Of a stretch of DNA of 64,000 bases, positions 54,536-63,948 are shown piece after piece. The number at the start of each line of letters is the position of its first letter. The stretch's first letter is position 1. The notes below the pieces were generated by a model, which was not told the DNA's origin, did not search any database, and was given only the letters and a program-made list of their open reading frames with translations. The position numbers were made by a program, and so were the translations under genes. The stretch comes from Anaerococcus ihuae (GTDB lineage: Bacteria; Bacillota; Clostridia; Tissierellales; Peptoniphilaceae): contig NZ_CAKMRU010000001.1 in assembly GCF_928368155.1 (NCBI RefSeq), forward strand, positions 371,001 to 435,000, given 5' to 3'.

Positions 54536-55215
54536 TGGAAAAAATAAGGAGAGATGACAACTGTCTTGTAAATCCTATAATCTTATTTGTTTTAATTTTA
54601 GCGTTTTCGATTATATTATTTATAACAGATGATATTGGCTACTATATTATGGTAGGAATATCAATGTTTCTAACTTTAACTTTTTCCTTAAAACAATTTA
54701 TTAAACAACTAGCAACAGTTCTTATCTTGTTAATTGTTGGCAAAACATTAACTATTACAGACTTAGGAATAGGTGGAAATGCAATTTTAGGTCTTGTAGA
54801 AATCGTATTAAAACTCTTTCCGATATTTATTATTGGCGGTATTCTTGTGAATACATCACCGCTTAAAATGATGAGTTCACTTAAGTTTTTACACATTCCA
54901 AATGTGTTTGCTCTAAGCATAGTGATAGGAATGAAGTTTATATCAGAGATGGGGTTAAGGATTAAAGAAATAAAGAATGGCATGAAGGTAAGGGGGCTAA
55001 GATTAAGTCCCCTCCATCCTGTTAGGTCTTTTGAACTTTACTTCATCCCTCTTATCTATAAATGTTTGCAAGTGAGTGAAACTTTGACTTCATCTATTAT
55101 ATCTAAAGGAGCAGAATATAGAGGGGAAAGGACTAATTATCATAAAATAACTTTTAAATTTTTTGATATCGTATTCTTACTTTTAGCTATTTTCTTATTG
55201 TGGAGGTCAATATGA
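54535..55215 (+). CDS. ecfT: Energy-coupling factor transporter transmembrane protein EcfT
   Basis: This 226-aa membrane protein has five hydrophobic helices and the two conserved cytoplasmic motifs of EcfT: GMKVRGLRLSPLHP (about residues 150-163) and a degenerate Ala-Arg-Gly-like SKGAEYRGE (about 203-211). It couples the S component to the ATPase. Its 3' end overlaps the start of the ATPase gene by 4 nt. Confidence 0.85.
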   Translation: MEKIRRDDNCLVNPIILFVLILAFSIILFITDDIGYYIMVGISMFLTLTFSLKQFIKQLATVLILLIVGKTLTITDLGIGGNAILGLVEIVLKLFPIFIIGGILVNTSPLKMMSSLKFLHIPNVFALSIVIGMKFISEMGLRIKEIKNGMKVRGLRLSPLHPVRSFELYFIPLIYKCLQVSETLTSSIISKGAEYRGERTNYHKITFKFFDIVFLLLAIFLLWRSI

Positions 55216-56660
55216 ATGTAATAGAAGCAGATATTAAAAAATTCTCTTATGACGGAAATGATAAGGTAATTTTAAAAGATATAGAGCTAAATATTAAAGA
55301 AGGGGAACTTGTTGTTATAAGTGGTTTATCTGGTTGTGGAAAAACTACGCTAACAAGAATATTAAATGGCTTAATTCCGAATCATTATCAAGGACAATTA
55401 TATGGACAAGTATCTATTTTAGGAAAAAATATTTCGCAATATAACAATGGAGAATTGGCAAAGTATATAGGAAATGTTTTTCAAAATCCAACAGATCAGT
55501 TTTTCGCAAATATTGTTGAGGATGAGCTTGCCTTTGTTGGAGAAAATTTAGGAATGGAGCTTTCAGAATTAAAGAAAAGAGTTGATGACTCTTTGAGTGT
55601 GATGGGAATTGAAAATTTAAAATATAGAAATATCAATTCTTTATCAGGTGGACAAAAGCAAAAAGTTGCTATCTCATCTACTCTTGTTTATGATACTAAA
55701 ATAATTTTCTTTGATGAACCATCATCAAATTTAGACTATAGGGGAATAGTCGAACTTAAGAATATTCTTGAAAAATTAAAATCATTAGGAAAAACGATAA
55801 TAATATCTGAGCATAGATTGTTCTATTTAAATGATTTATATGATCGTTTTTTGTATATGAAAGATGGTAAAATCGAAAAAGTTTTTAAAAAAGGTGAATT
55901 AACAGAAAAGGATTGTAAAAATTACTCTTTAAGAACAATTAACTATAATTTTTTGCTATCTGAAAATATTGATAATTGCAAAAATGTAGTTGAGGATATA
56001 AGAGGAGCTGGTATTTCTATTGGTAAAAAAGAATTAATAAAAAATTTAAATATAAGCTTATATGAAAATGAGATAATGGCGATTATAGGTAAAAATGGAG
56101 TAGGTAAAACGACTCTTGCAAGATCTTTAGCTGGTTTATTAAACTTTAAAGGCAAGACAAGCTTTGGGAGAAATAAAAAAGAAAGATTAAGAAACTCTTA
56201 TTATATGATGCAAGATGTAGAATACCAAATATTTTTTGATACGGTGGAAAATGAGCTTTTACAAAAAGATAGAATTAATGACGTTGGATATTTAAATAGA
56301 CTTAGAAACGAATTAAAACATATTGACCTTTGGGAAAATAGGTATGACCATCCACAAAATCTATCTGGTGGACAAAAACAAAGACTTGCACTATTAACTG
56401 CTTGTTTAAGTGGTAGAAAACTAATAATTCTTGATGAACCTACGTCAGGTTTAGATTACAAGAGAATGAATGATATTTCTGAAATAATAAAAAGATATTC
56501 AAAAATATATCCTTTTGCCATAATAACTCATGATATAGAACTTATTTTTAAAGTTTGTAATTCTGTGTTAATGCTTGAAGAAGATGGATATAAGAAAGTA
56601 TATGTTCAGGGACATGAAAAAGAAATTTTGAAATTTATTAAAGATGGACTGATTGTGTAA
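55212..56660 (+). CDS. Fused ECF transporter ATPase with two ABC domains
   Basis: This 482-aa protein carries two complete nucleotide-binding domains. Domain 1 has GLSGCGKTT, LSGGQKQK and FFDEPSS (about residues 35-180). Domain 2 has GKNGVGKTT, LSGGQKQR and ILDEPTS (about 290-430). It energises the S and EcfT pair. ATG at 55212 fits TGGAGGTC; the upstream TTG at 55200 is less likely. It lies directly before the MATE gene. Confidence 0.9.
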   Translation: MNVIEADIKKFSYDGNDKVILKDIELNIKEGELVVISGLSGCGKTTLTRILNGLIPNHYQGQLYGQVSILGKNISQYNNGELAKYIGNVFQNPTDQFFANIVEDELAFVGENLGMELSELKKRVDDSLSVMGIENLKYRNINSLSGGQKQKVAISSTLVYDTKIIFFDEPSSNLDYRGIVELKNILEKLKSLGKTIIISEHRLFYLNDLYDRFLYMKDGKIEKVFKKGELTEKDCKNYSLRTINYNFLLSENIDNCKNVVEDIRGAGISIGKKELIKNLNISLYENEIMAIIGKNGVGKTTLARSLAGLLNFKGKTSFGRNKKERLRNSYYMMQDVEYQIFFDTVENELLQKDRINDVGYLNRLRNELKHIDLWENRYDHPQNLSGGQKQRLALLTACLSGRKLIILDEPTSGLDYKRMNDISEIIKRYSKIYPFAIITHDIELIFKVCNSVLMLEEDGYKKVYVQGHEKEILKFIKDGLIV

Positions 56661-56672
56661 GGAGTTGATTTT

Positions 56673-58025
56673 TTGAAACAAGATATGAAAGAACAATTAT
56701 TAAGCAAAAGACCTATAGACCTACTTTTTCAATTATCTATCCCTGCTGTAATAGGAATGATAGTAATAGGTCTTTATCCACTAATGGATGGAATTTTTGC
56801 AGGAAATATTATAGGACAAACTGCAATGACAGCTTGTGGTGTAGCTATGCCACTTACCTTTTTTAATAGTGGAGTATCTACACTCATAGGTGTAGGTTCA
56901 GCATCAGTTTTATCAAGAGCTATAGGAAAGGGTGACCAAAAAACAGTTGATAAAATTATGGGGAATTTAATCTTTTGGGTTATTCTATTCTCATCAATTA
57001 TTACAATAGGCGGAATTTTACTTGCACCACATTTTTTAGATATGGTTGGAGCAAGTGGAGAAATTAAAGAATATGGTATCAGATATTTACGAGTAATTTT
57101 CATTGGTTCTTTATTTGTAAACTTTACTCAATCAGCAAACATGGTTATGCGTGGAGAAGGATTAATGAAAAAAGCAATGCTCATTATGGGGCTAGGGGCT
57201 TTTTTAAACATAATTCTTGATCCAATTCTAATGAAATTAATGGGAAGATACGCAATAGAAGGGGCTGCACTTGCAACTATTACAGCACAATTTGTTCAAG
57301 CGATAATAACACTCCATTACTTCAAATATAAAAGTAAAGCAGTAAAAATAAATAAAATCAAACCTGATCAGGAAATAAAAAAAGAAATGTTTGGCGTAGG
57401 GTCATCTGCTATGATGATGCAAATTTTATTTATGATTCAACAAACAATGCTATATAAAATGTCATTTAAATATGGAGGAGATACAAATGCTATCTTAATG
57501 GCAGCAACTTTAAGAATATATGCCTTTTCCTTTATTCCACTTTGGGGAATGAGTCAAGGCTTGCAACCTGTTGTTGGTACAAACTTTGGAGCAAAAAGAT
57601 ATGACAGGGTAAAGGAGGCAATGAAGGTATTCTCCATTGGAGGACTTGTTCTTGCAGCCATATTTTGGCTACCAGTCTTATTATTTTCAAAAAACATCCT
57701 TTCCCTATTTGGAGTAGAAGAAAGTATTATAACTCAGGGAGTAGGAAACTTTAGACTATTTTATTCTATATTTATCTTATATGGAGTAATGGTTATGTCT
57801 ATAACATTCTTCCAAGCAATAGGAAATGCTAAAAAGGCAGGCATAATCGTCATGCTAAGACAATTATTTTTATTCGTTCCTGCCATGATTATTCTACCAA
57901 TGACATTTGGAGTTAAGGCAGTATGGTTTGCTGAACCTCTTGTAGATTTAATTATGATTTTAGCTGGAATAGCAATGATGATTGGAGAGCTTAATAGAAT
58001 GCCCTCTGAAATAAAAAAAATATAA
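56673..58025 (+). CDS. MATE family efflux transporter
   Basis: This 450-aa membrane protein has twelve hydrophobic segments and starts RPIDLLFQLSIPAVIGMIV, the MATE/NorM signature. MATE proteins export cationic drugs in exchange for Na+ or H+. It starts with TTG behind AAGGAG, 12 nt after the ECF ATPase. It lies in the same operon as the ECF and ABC genes; substrate unknown. Confidence 0.88.
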   Translation: MKQDMKEQLLSKRPIDLLFQLSIPAVIGMIVIGLYPLMDGIFAGNIIGQTAMTACGVAMPLTFFNSGVSTLIGVGSASVLSRAIGKGDQKTVDKIMGNLIFWVILFSSIITIGGILLAPHFLDMVGASGEIKEYGIRYLRVIFIGSLFVNFTQSANMVMRGEGLMKKAMLIMGLGAFLNIILDPILMKLMGRYAIEGAALATITAQFVQAIITLHYFKYKSKAVKINKIKPDQEIKKEMFGVGSSAMMMQILFMIQQTMLYKMSFKYGGDTNAILMAATLRIYAFSFIPLWGMSQGLQPVVGTNFGAKRYDRVKEAMKVFSIGGLVLAAIFWLPVLLFSKNILSLFGVEESIITQGVGNFRLFYSIFILYGVMVMSITFFQAIGNAKKAGIIVMLRQLFLFVPAMIILPMTFGVKAVWFAEPLVDLIMILAGIAMMIGELNRMPSEIKKI

Positions 58026-58062
58026 TAAACTATTTAAAAATATTACTAAAGGAGGTTTTAAA

Positions 58063-59784
58063 GTGAATTTAGTAAAAGAATATGTAAATAAAAGAAAAGG
58101 CTCATATTTTATGTCAATCTTACTGGCAATAATTGGAGTAGTGGCTGGGCTTTTTTCTTATATATACATGGCGAAAATTATTGTGAATTTGATTAATGGC
58201 ATAAGGGATATTAGCTTATATACTCCCCTATGCATAAATATTTTAATAACATTTGTTATTAAAGAAGTGGCAGCAGGAATATCAACAAGTATTTCCCATA
58301 CCGCAACTTTTAACTCATTAGGAGAAATCAGAAATGATATTTCTAAGAAACTTTTCAAGATGCCATTGGGAGATGTTCTTTCAAGATCATCTGGAGAATT
58401 AAAAAATATTATAGTTGAGCAAGTTGATTCTATGGAAACTTCACTTGCCCACCTAGTGCCAGAATTTACGGCAAATTTAGTAGGACCTATTCTATTATTT
58501 ATTTATATGTTTACCTTAGATTGGCGATTGACCTTGCTATCACTAATTCCATTTGTGGTAGGAATGTCTATTATGATGTCTGTTATGAACGCTCATTATA
58601 AAGAAATGTTTGGAAAGTCAGTTGCTATTGGTCAACATATGAATAATTCCATTGTTGAGTATATAAATGGGATAGAAGTAATAAAGACCTTTAATCAAAG
58701 CGAATCATCTTATAAAAAATATGCTGATGCAGTTTATGATAATGCAAGCTTTTATTATAACTGGATGGGTGAATCTATGAATAGGGTTGCCATAGGTAGA
58801 TTACTTTCTCCTATGGGAATTATTACAATCATACCCTTTGGGATTTTATTTTATATAAATGGAAGTATTGATTTAGGAAATTTAATTACCTTAATCGTCT
58901 TATCCTTTGCTACGGTTTCTAGCATTTTAAAAATCATGAACTATATGGATGATATGTCAAGAATATCAACTATAACTTCTGAAATAGGAAAAATTTTAGA
59001 TTCAAGAGAGTTAGAAAATATTGACAAGGGAGAAAAAATAGAATCCTATAATATAGAACTTCAAGATGTAGACTTTTCTTACGATGGAAAAAAGAAAGTC
59101 ATTGATAATCTTTCTATGGAAATAAAAGAATCTAATGTTTCAGCCCTCGTTGGTCCTTCTGGGTCAGGCAAGTCCACAATAGCAAAACTTATTGCTGGAT
59201 TTTGGAATGTAGATAAGGGATCTATTAAAATTGGCGGAGTAGAAACAAAAGATGTGTCGCTCGAAAACTTGTCTTCACTTATTTCTTTTGTATCCCAAGA
59301 CAATTTCCTCTTTGATATGACTATAAAGGAAAATATTAGGCTTGGAAATAAGAATGCCTCTGACGAAGAAATTATAGATGTATGTAAAAAATCTGCCTGC
59401 CATGATTTTATTATGAATCTATCTAACGGTTATGATACAAGAGTTGGCGAAGGTGGAGGTCATCTATCTGGAGGAGAAAGACAAAGGATATCTATTGCTC
59501 GTGCCATGCTAAAAAATGCACCAATTGTAATTTTAGATGAAGCAACTTCTTATATAGATCCTGAAAATGAAGCTCTCATACAAAACGCCTTGGCAAATCT
59601 AGTTAAGGGTAAAACTTTAATCATAATCGCTCATAGGCTAAAGACAATTGTTGATGCAGATAGGATATTTGTTATTAAAGATGGCAAATTAAATTCTTAT
59701 GGTACTCATGAAGAACTATTAAAGTCATCAGAACTTTATAAGGAAATGTATGCTGCAAATTTAAGGGGTGATGAAAATGCTTAA
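58063..59784 (+). CDS. ABC exporter half-transporter 1
   Basis: This 573-aa protein fuses an N-terminal six-helix membrane domain (about residues 15-310) to a nucleotide-binding domain with GPSGSGKST, LSGGERQR and ILDEAT. A second half-transporter follows, so the two probably form a heterodimer. Its start is GTG behind AAAGGAGG. The pair resembles siderophore- and drug-linked exporters such as the IrtAB/YbtPQ type. Direction of transport is not known. Confidence 0.88.
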   Translation: MNLVKEYVNKRKGSYFMSILLAIIGVVAGLFSYIYMAKIIVNLINGIRDISLYTPLCINILITFVIKEVAAGISTSISHTATFNSLGEIRNDISKKLFKMPLGDVLSRSSGELKNIIVEQVDSMETSLAHLVPEFTANLVGPILLFIYMFTLDWRLTLLSLIPFVVGMSIMMSVMNAHYKEMFGKSVAIGQHMNNSIVEYINGIEVIKTFNQSESSYKKYADAVYDNASFYYNWMGESMNRVAIGRLLSPMGIITIIPFGILFYINGSIDLGNLITLIVLSFATVSSILKIMNYMDDMSRISTITSEIGKILDSRELENIDKGEKIESYNIELQDVDFSYDGKKKVIDNLSMEIKESNVSALVGPSGSGKSTIAKLIAGFWNVDKGSIKIGGVETKDVSLENLSSLISFVSQDNFLFDMTIKENIRLGNKNASDEEIIDVCKKSACHDFIMNLSNGYDTRVGEGGGHLSGGERQRISIARAMLKNAPIVILDEATSYIDPENEALIQNALANLVKGKTLIIIAHRLKTIVDADRIFVIKDGKLNSYGTHEELLKSSELYKEMYAANLRGDENA

Positions 59785-61513
59785 TGTGTTTAAAAAGATA
59801 TGGAATTTTTCAAAAGAAGAACAGGTAAATATTAAGAAATCCATTCTCGCTGGATTTTTGCACGCAGTATTTAATGCCCTTGAGTTTGGTGCAATTTACT
59901 ATATGCTAGTAAATATATTCTCTAAAACTTTAGACTATAAGGCAATCTTTATTTGCCTTGGAATCTTAATAGTTTCCCTTGTTGGAAAAATCATGACACA
60001 AAAATCATCTCAAATGGCACAAACTCACGCGGGATATTTTATGGCTGCCCATAAGAGAATAGAAATAGGCGAGAAGATAAAAAGAGTTCCCATGGGTTTC
60101 TTTTCAGACTTTTCACTGGGAAGACTTACAAGTATTGCCACATCTAATCTTTCCCAAGCAGAGCAATGGGTGCCTATGCTACTGGTTCTTGTACTTGGTG
60201 GAGTTTTAAATACTTTAGTCTTTCTCCTTGGAACTTTAATATTTAATGTAAAGGTAGGGTTTGTTGCAGTAGCAGGTGTGGTAGTATTTTTCATCGTTAC
60301 ATCAATGATGGAGAAAAAATCATCAGCTAATGCAGACAAAATGACAGAAACGCAGACAAGACTTACAAAAGAAGTATTAGCAACTTTACAAGGAATGCAG
60401 GTTATAAAATCTTATAATCTTGGTGGAGAAAATAACAGGGCTTTGAGAAAGTCTATAAAAGATACATCAAGAATACTCTTAGACCTGGAGAAATCTGTAG
60501 CACCATACACAGTTATTCAAAGAATTGTAATGGGAATAACAACAGTAGCTATGGTCTATGTATCTTTAAAATTAAATTTATCTGGTGAACTTCCACTTGC
60601 TGAAACAATTCTTATGATTATGGCATCCTTTATTATCTTTGAAGGCTTAATCGGGGCAGGATCAAACATGGCAATCCTAAGAGCTTGCGAAAATGCCATA
60701 GATTCTGTAGGTTTTATCGACTCTATGCCTGATATGAGAGAAGGAAGTATTACAGAGCCTATAAAAAATCATGATATAGTCTTTAAAAATGTCAGCTTTT
60801 CTTATGATGACAGACCAATTTTAAAAAATGTATCAGCAGAGATAAAAGAAAATACCATGACTGCCATAGTTGGTCCATCTGGATCTGGTAAGACCACATT
60901 TTGTAATCTCATAGCAAGATTTTGGGATGTAAACTCTGGCGAAATTTTAATAGGTGGAAAGAATATTAAAGATTATAAGATAGAAAACCTTATGGATTCA
61001 ATTTCCATGGTATTTCAAGATGTATATCTATTTGAAGATACAATTGAAAATAATATAAAATTTGGAAAACAAAATGCAAGCCATGAAGAAGTTGTAGAAG
61101 CTGCAAAAAAAGCAAGATGTCATGAATTTATAGAAGCTTTACCAGAAGGATATGACACTATCATTGGGGAAGGTGGAGCAAGCCTATCTGGTGGAGAAAA
61201 ACAAAGAATTTCTATTGCAAGAGCTATGCTAAAAGATGCAGACATAATTATATTTGATGAAGCAACAGCAAATATAGACCCAGAAAATGAAGATAAACTT
61301 AAAGAAGCAATTGAATCATTAACAAAAAACAAAACAGTAATTATGATTGCCCACAGACTAAAAACCATAAGAAATGCAGATCAAATTTTAGTTTTAAAAG
61401 ATGGGGAAATAGTAGAACGTGGAAATCATGAAGAACTGATTAAAAATAATGGACTTTATTCTGACCTTATAAATGCAAAAGCTAAGGCGGAATCATGGAA
61501 ATTAAATAATTGA
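59768..61513 (+). CDS. ABC exporter half-transporter 2
   Basis: This protein of up to 581 aa has the same arrangement as its neighbour: membrane domain at about residues 20-320, then GPSGSGKTT, LSGGEKQR and IFDEAT. The preferred start is ATG at 59777 (578 aa) because TTAAGGGGTG lies just before it; GTG at 59768 and ATG at 59771 are alternatives. It overlaps the first half-transporter gene. Both ATPase sites look canonical, so the heterodimer need not be asymmetric. Confidence 0.88.
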   Translation: MMKMLNVFKKIWNFSKEEQVNIKKSILAGFLHAVFNALEFGAIYYMLVNIFSKTLDYKAIFICLGILIVSLVGKIMTQKSSQMAQTHAGYFMAAHKRIEIGEKIKRVPMGFFSDFSLGRLTSIATSNLSQAEQWVPMLLVLVLGGVLNTLVFLLGTLIFNVKVGFVAVAGVVVFFIVTSMMEKKSSANADKMTETQTRLTKEVLATLQGMQVIKSYNLGGENNRALRKSIKDTSRILLDLEKSVAPYTVIQRIVMGITTVAMVYVSLKLNLSGELPLAETILMIMASFIIFEGLIGAGSNMAILRACENAIDSVGFIDSMPDMREGSITEPIKNHDIVFKNVSFSYDDRPILKNVSAEIKENTMTAIVGPSGSGKTTFCNLIARFWDVNSGEILIGGKNIKDYKIENLMDSISMVFQDVYLFEDTIENNIKFGKQNASHEEVVEAAKKARCHEFIEALPEGYDTIIGEGGASLSGGEKQRISIARAMLKDADIIIFDEATANIDPENEDKLKEAIESLTKNKTVIMIAHRLKTIRNADQILVLKDGEIVERGNHEELIKNNGLYSDLINAKAKAESWKLNN

Positions 61514-61557
61514 TAGGAAGAAATATTAAAGTCTTTAAACAGTAAAATTTAGAAAAT

Positions 61558-61591
61558 AGGATTTATGCCTAATAGCATAAGTCCTCTTTTT
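61558..61591 (+). terminator. Terminator of the transport operon
   Basis: An 11-bp stem AGGATTTATGC/GCATAAGTCCT (one G-U pair) with a CTAATA loop is followed by CTTTTT, 45 nt after the last ABC stop codon. Confidence 0.85.
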
Positions 61592-61659
61592 ATGTTCAAA
61601 TTAATCATTGAAACTCAAAAATACTATAAAAAAATAAAAATTCTGGTTACCAAAGAGGG

Positions 61660-61691
61660 CAAATTTCACTTTATAAAGTGAGGGGTATTTG
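61660..61691. repeat. Hairpin with perfect inner dyad before the recombinase
   Basis: TCACTTTA-TAAAGTGA (61666-61681) is a perfect 16-nt dyad, and the outer CAAAT (61660-61664) and ATTTG (61687-61691) also pair. It could be a transcript structure or a protein-binding site near the element end. Confidence 0.6.
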
Positions 61692-61819
61692 TCATCTTTC
61701 TATAAGAATCAAAATACTTTGAAGTGTGAAGATTCTTGAAATTGATTATGTGAGATTAGTATATTTTAAATTTAATCCACTTAACAAGGTAAAAAAATTA
61801 ACTTACATAGGAGGTTAAA

Positions 61820-61957
61820 ATGCAAGCAATAAAGATTTATAGTATGAGAGTTGCTATTTTATGTAGACTTTATGATCTTAAATTAATTAATGATAAGGAA
61901 TATACAAAAATTAAGAACAGGCTAGAAAATGATTATAAGAAGAGAGATAGAAAGTAG
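61820..61957 (+). CDS. Small recombinase-associated ORF (45 aa)
   Basis: A 45-codon ORF starts with ATG behind a perfect AGGAGG site. It encodes a helical, basic peptide (IYSMRVAILCRLYDLKLI, then NDKEYTKIKNRLEND). Short ORFs of this general type (a SHOCT-like N-D-K-E-Y pattern) commonly precede large serine recombinases in Firmicute mobile elements. Function is not known. It ends 55 nt before the recombinase. Confidence 0.7.
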   Translation: MQAIKIYSMRVAILCRLYDLKLINDKEYTKIKNRLENDYKKRDRK

Positions 61958-62012
61958 TCAATCTTGTGATATAATAACACTGTAGAAAGATACAAAATGG
62001 GAAGGAGGTAAA

Positions 62013-63803
62013 ATGAATACTAAAGTAAAATTAATAAAAGCTTCAAATACAGGAGCTAGAAATAGAAATGCACTACATTTAGATTTAAAACGAGTTGCAG
62101 CATATTGTCGAGTTAGCACTGATAGTAAAGATCAACTTGAATCATATAAATCGCAAGTTAATTATTACACAAATCTAATAAAAAATAATAAGAACTGGAC
62201 TCTGGCTGGTATATATGCAGATGAAGCAACAACAGGAACAACTGCTACTAAAAGAGCAGATTTCATGAGGCTAATAAGTGATTGCCAAAATGGAGATATA
62301 GACATGATAATTACTAAATCTATATCAAGATTTGCTAGAAATACATTAGATACCCTAAAGTATGTAAGACTATTAAAGGAAAACAATGTTGGAGTAGTAT
62401 TTGAAGAAGAAAATATAGATACTGTGACAATGGATGGAGAGTTACTATTAACAATATTAAGTTCAGTAGCTCAACAAGAAGTAGAAAATACCTCAGCCCA
62501 TGTAAAAAAAGGACTGAAAATGAAAATGGAAAAAGGGGAGCTTATTGGTTTTCAAGGTTGCCTTGGATATGATTATGACCCTATAACAAAAAGCATCTCT
62601 ATAAATGAAGAAGAAGCCAAAATTGTTAGATATATCTTTAAAAGATATTTAGAAGGCAATGGCGGCTCAGTCATTGGTAGAGAACTAGAAGAGCAAGGAT
62701 ATCTCACCCCGAGAGGTAAAACAAAATGGTCTGATACTACAGTGTTAGGAATAATTAAAAATGAAAAGTATATTGGCGATATACTAATGGGAAAGACCTT
62801 CACAGTTGATCCCATAACAAAAAGAAGACTAGCAAACTTTGGTGAATCTGATAAATATCACATTGAAAATCATCACGAGCCAATTATATCAAGAGAAGAT
62901 TTTGAAAAGGCACAGGAGATTAGACTTAGGAGAGCACAAAACAGAAACACCATAGCTAACAAGGATAGAAAAAGAGAAAAACTATCAAGACAATATGCTT
63001 TTTCAAGTATGCTTGAATGTGGATTTTGTGGAGAAATACTTTCAAGAAGAACTTGGCATACAAGTTCAATTTACAAAAAAATAAACTGGCAATGTGTAAG
63101 GTCAACTAAAAAAGGTAAAAAATATTGCCCTCATTCAAAAGGAATACAAGAAGCAGCAATAGAAAAAGCATTTGTTGAAAGCTATAGGCAATTATGCCAT
63201 GCAGATTCAACAGTAATAGATGACTTTTTAAAAATTGTTGAAGAAGAAATAAATGATAATACTTTAGTCAAAGATTTGAAAAAGATAGAAAATGAATTAA
63301 ACAGAATCATTAGTCAAGAAAGAAAGTTAGTTGATCTTCATTTAGAAGATAGTATAGACGAAGAAGTTTATGCTAAAAAGTATAAAAAACTTACAAAACA
63401 AAAAGAAGAATTACTTGATGAAAAGAAAACACTAGAGCTAACTATCAAAGATGAAAACTCTATTAAAGAAAGACTAAAGCAATTTAAAAAGGTCTTAGAA
63501 AACAAAGAAATTATAGAGGAATTTAATAGAACAGTATTTGAAAGCATAGTTGATAAAGTCGTGGTGGGTAGAATTGACAAAGACGGAACAGTTCATCCTT
63601 ATGACTTAACATTCTATTTCAAAACAGGAGTTAAAGATAGTCAAGATTCTAATAATTTCAAAGATAAAAGAAAAAATGCCAAAGACAATGACATTAATAA
63701 ATTGTGCTCCTACAAGAATGACGAGGATAAAAAATTATGTTCCCAAGCAAAAGACAACGCACGTGGAGACTGTAGTATTGATGTCAAGAAAATAAGAATA
63801 TAA
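62013..63803 (+). CDS. Large serine recombinase (site-specific integrase/resolvase)
   Basis: This 596-aa protein has an N-terminal resolvase domain with RVAAYCRVSTDS (catalytic Ser in the CRVST motif), the central recombinase domain (about residues 180-290), a zinc ribbon (CGFCGE ... CVRSTKKGKKYC) and a C-terminal coiled coil. It matches recombinases of Tn4451/TndX-like elements. It would catalyse excision and integration. The ATG start has GGGAAGGAGG upstream. Being last at the edge, it marks one end of the accessory element. Confidence 0.92.
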   Translation: MNTKVKLIKASNTGARNRNALHLDLKRVAAYCRVSTDSKDQLESYKSQVNYYTNLIKNNKNWTLAGIYADEATTGTTATKRADFMRLISDCQNGDIDMIITKSISRFARNTLDTLKYVRLLKENNVGVVFEEENIDTVTMDGELLLTILSSVAQQEVENTSAHVKKGLKMKMEKGELIGFQGCLGYDYDPITKSISINEEEAKIVRYIFKRYLEGNGGSVIGRELEEQGYLTPRGKTKWSDTTVLGIIKNEKYIGDILMGKTFTVDPITKRRLANFGESDKYHIENHHEPIISREDFEKAQEIRLRRAQNRNTIANKDRKREKLSRQYAFSSMLECGFCGEILSRRTWHTSSIYKKINWQCVRSTKKGKKYCPHSKGIQEAAIEKAFVESYRQLCHADSTVIDDFLKIVEEEINDNTLVKDLKKIENELNRIISQERKLVDLHLEDSIDEEVYAKKYKKLTKQKEELLDEKKTLELTIKDENSIKERLKQFKKVLENKEIIEEFNRTVFESIVDKVVVGRIDKDGTVHPYDLTFYFKTGVKDSQDSNNFKDKRKNAKDNDINKLCSYKNDEDKKLCSQAKDNARGDCSIDVKKIRI

Positions 63804-63846
63804 AATTATATGTTATTTATATTTATCTAGGAATTAGGAGAAAATA

Positions 63847-63948
63847 ATGATAAGGAAATTAGGAAATGTTAACTTATCAAGTTATATTTTGGGGGAAAGT
63901 TTTATTGAACATCAAATAAAAATAGGATTAGACAGATTTAGTGGATAG
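63847..63948 (+). other. Short ORF of 33 codons at the window edge
   Basis: ATG behind AGGAGAAAATA opens a 33-codon frame (MIRKLGNVNLSSYILGE, then SFIEHQIKIGLDRFSG) ending with TAG. I do not recognise it. It may be a truncated gene at an element boundary or chance. Confidence 0.35.

Larger units (their letters stand above)
61514..61819. other. 306-nt spacer between the transport cassette and the recombinase module
   Basis: It contains the terminator of the transport operon (61558-61591), a 16-bp perfect dyad with outer pairing arms (61660-61691), and a TAACAAGGTAAAA copy (61782-61794) shared with the mob region. No gene is seen. Confidence 0.6.
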
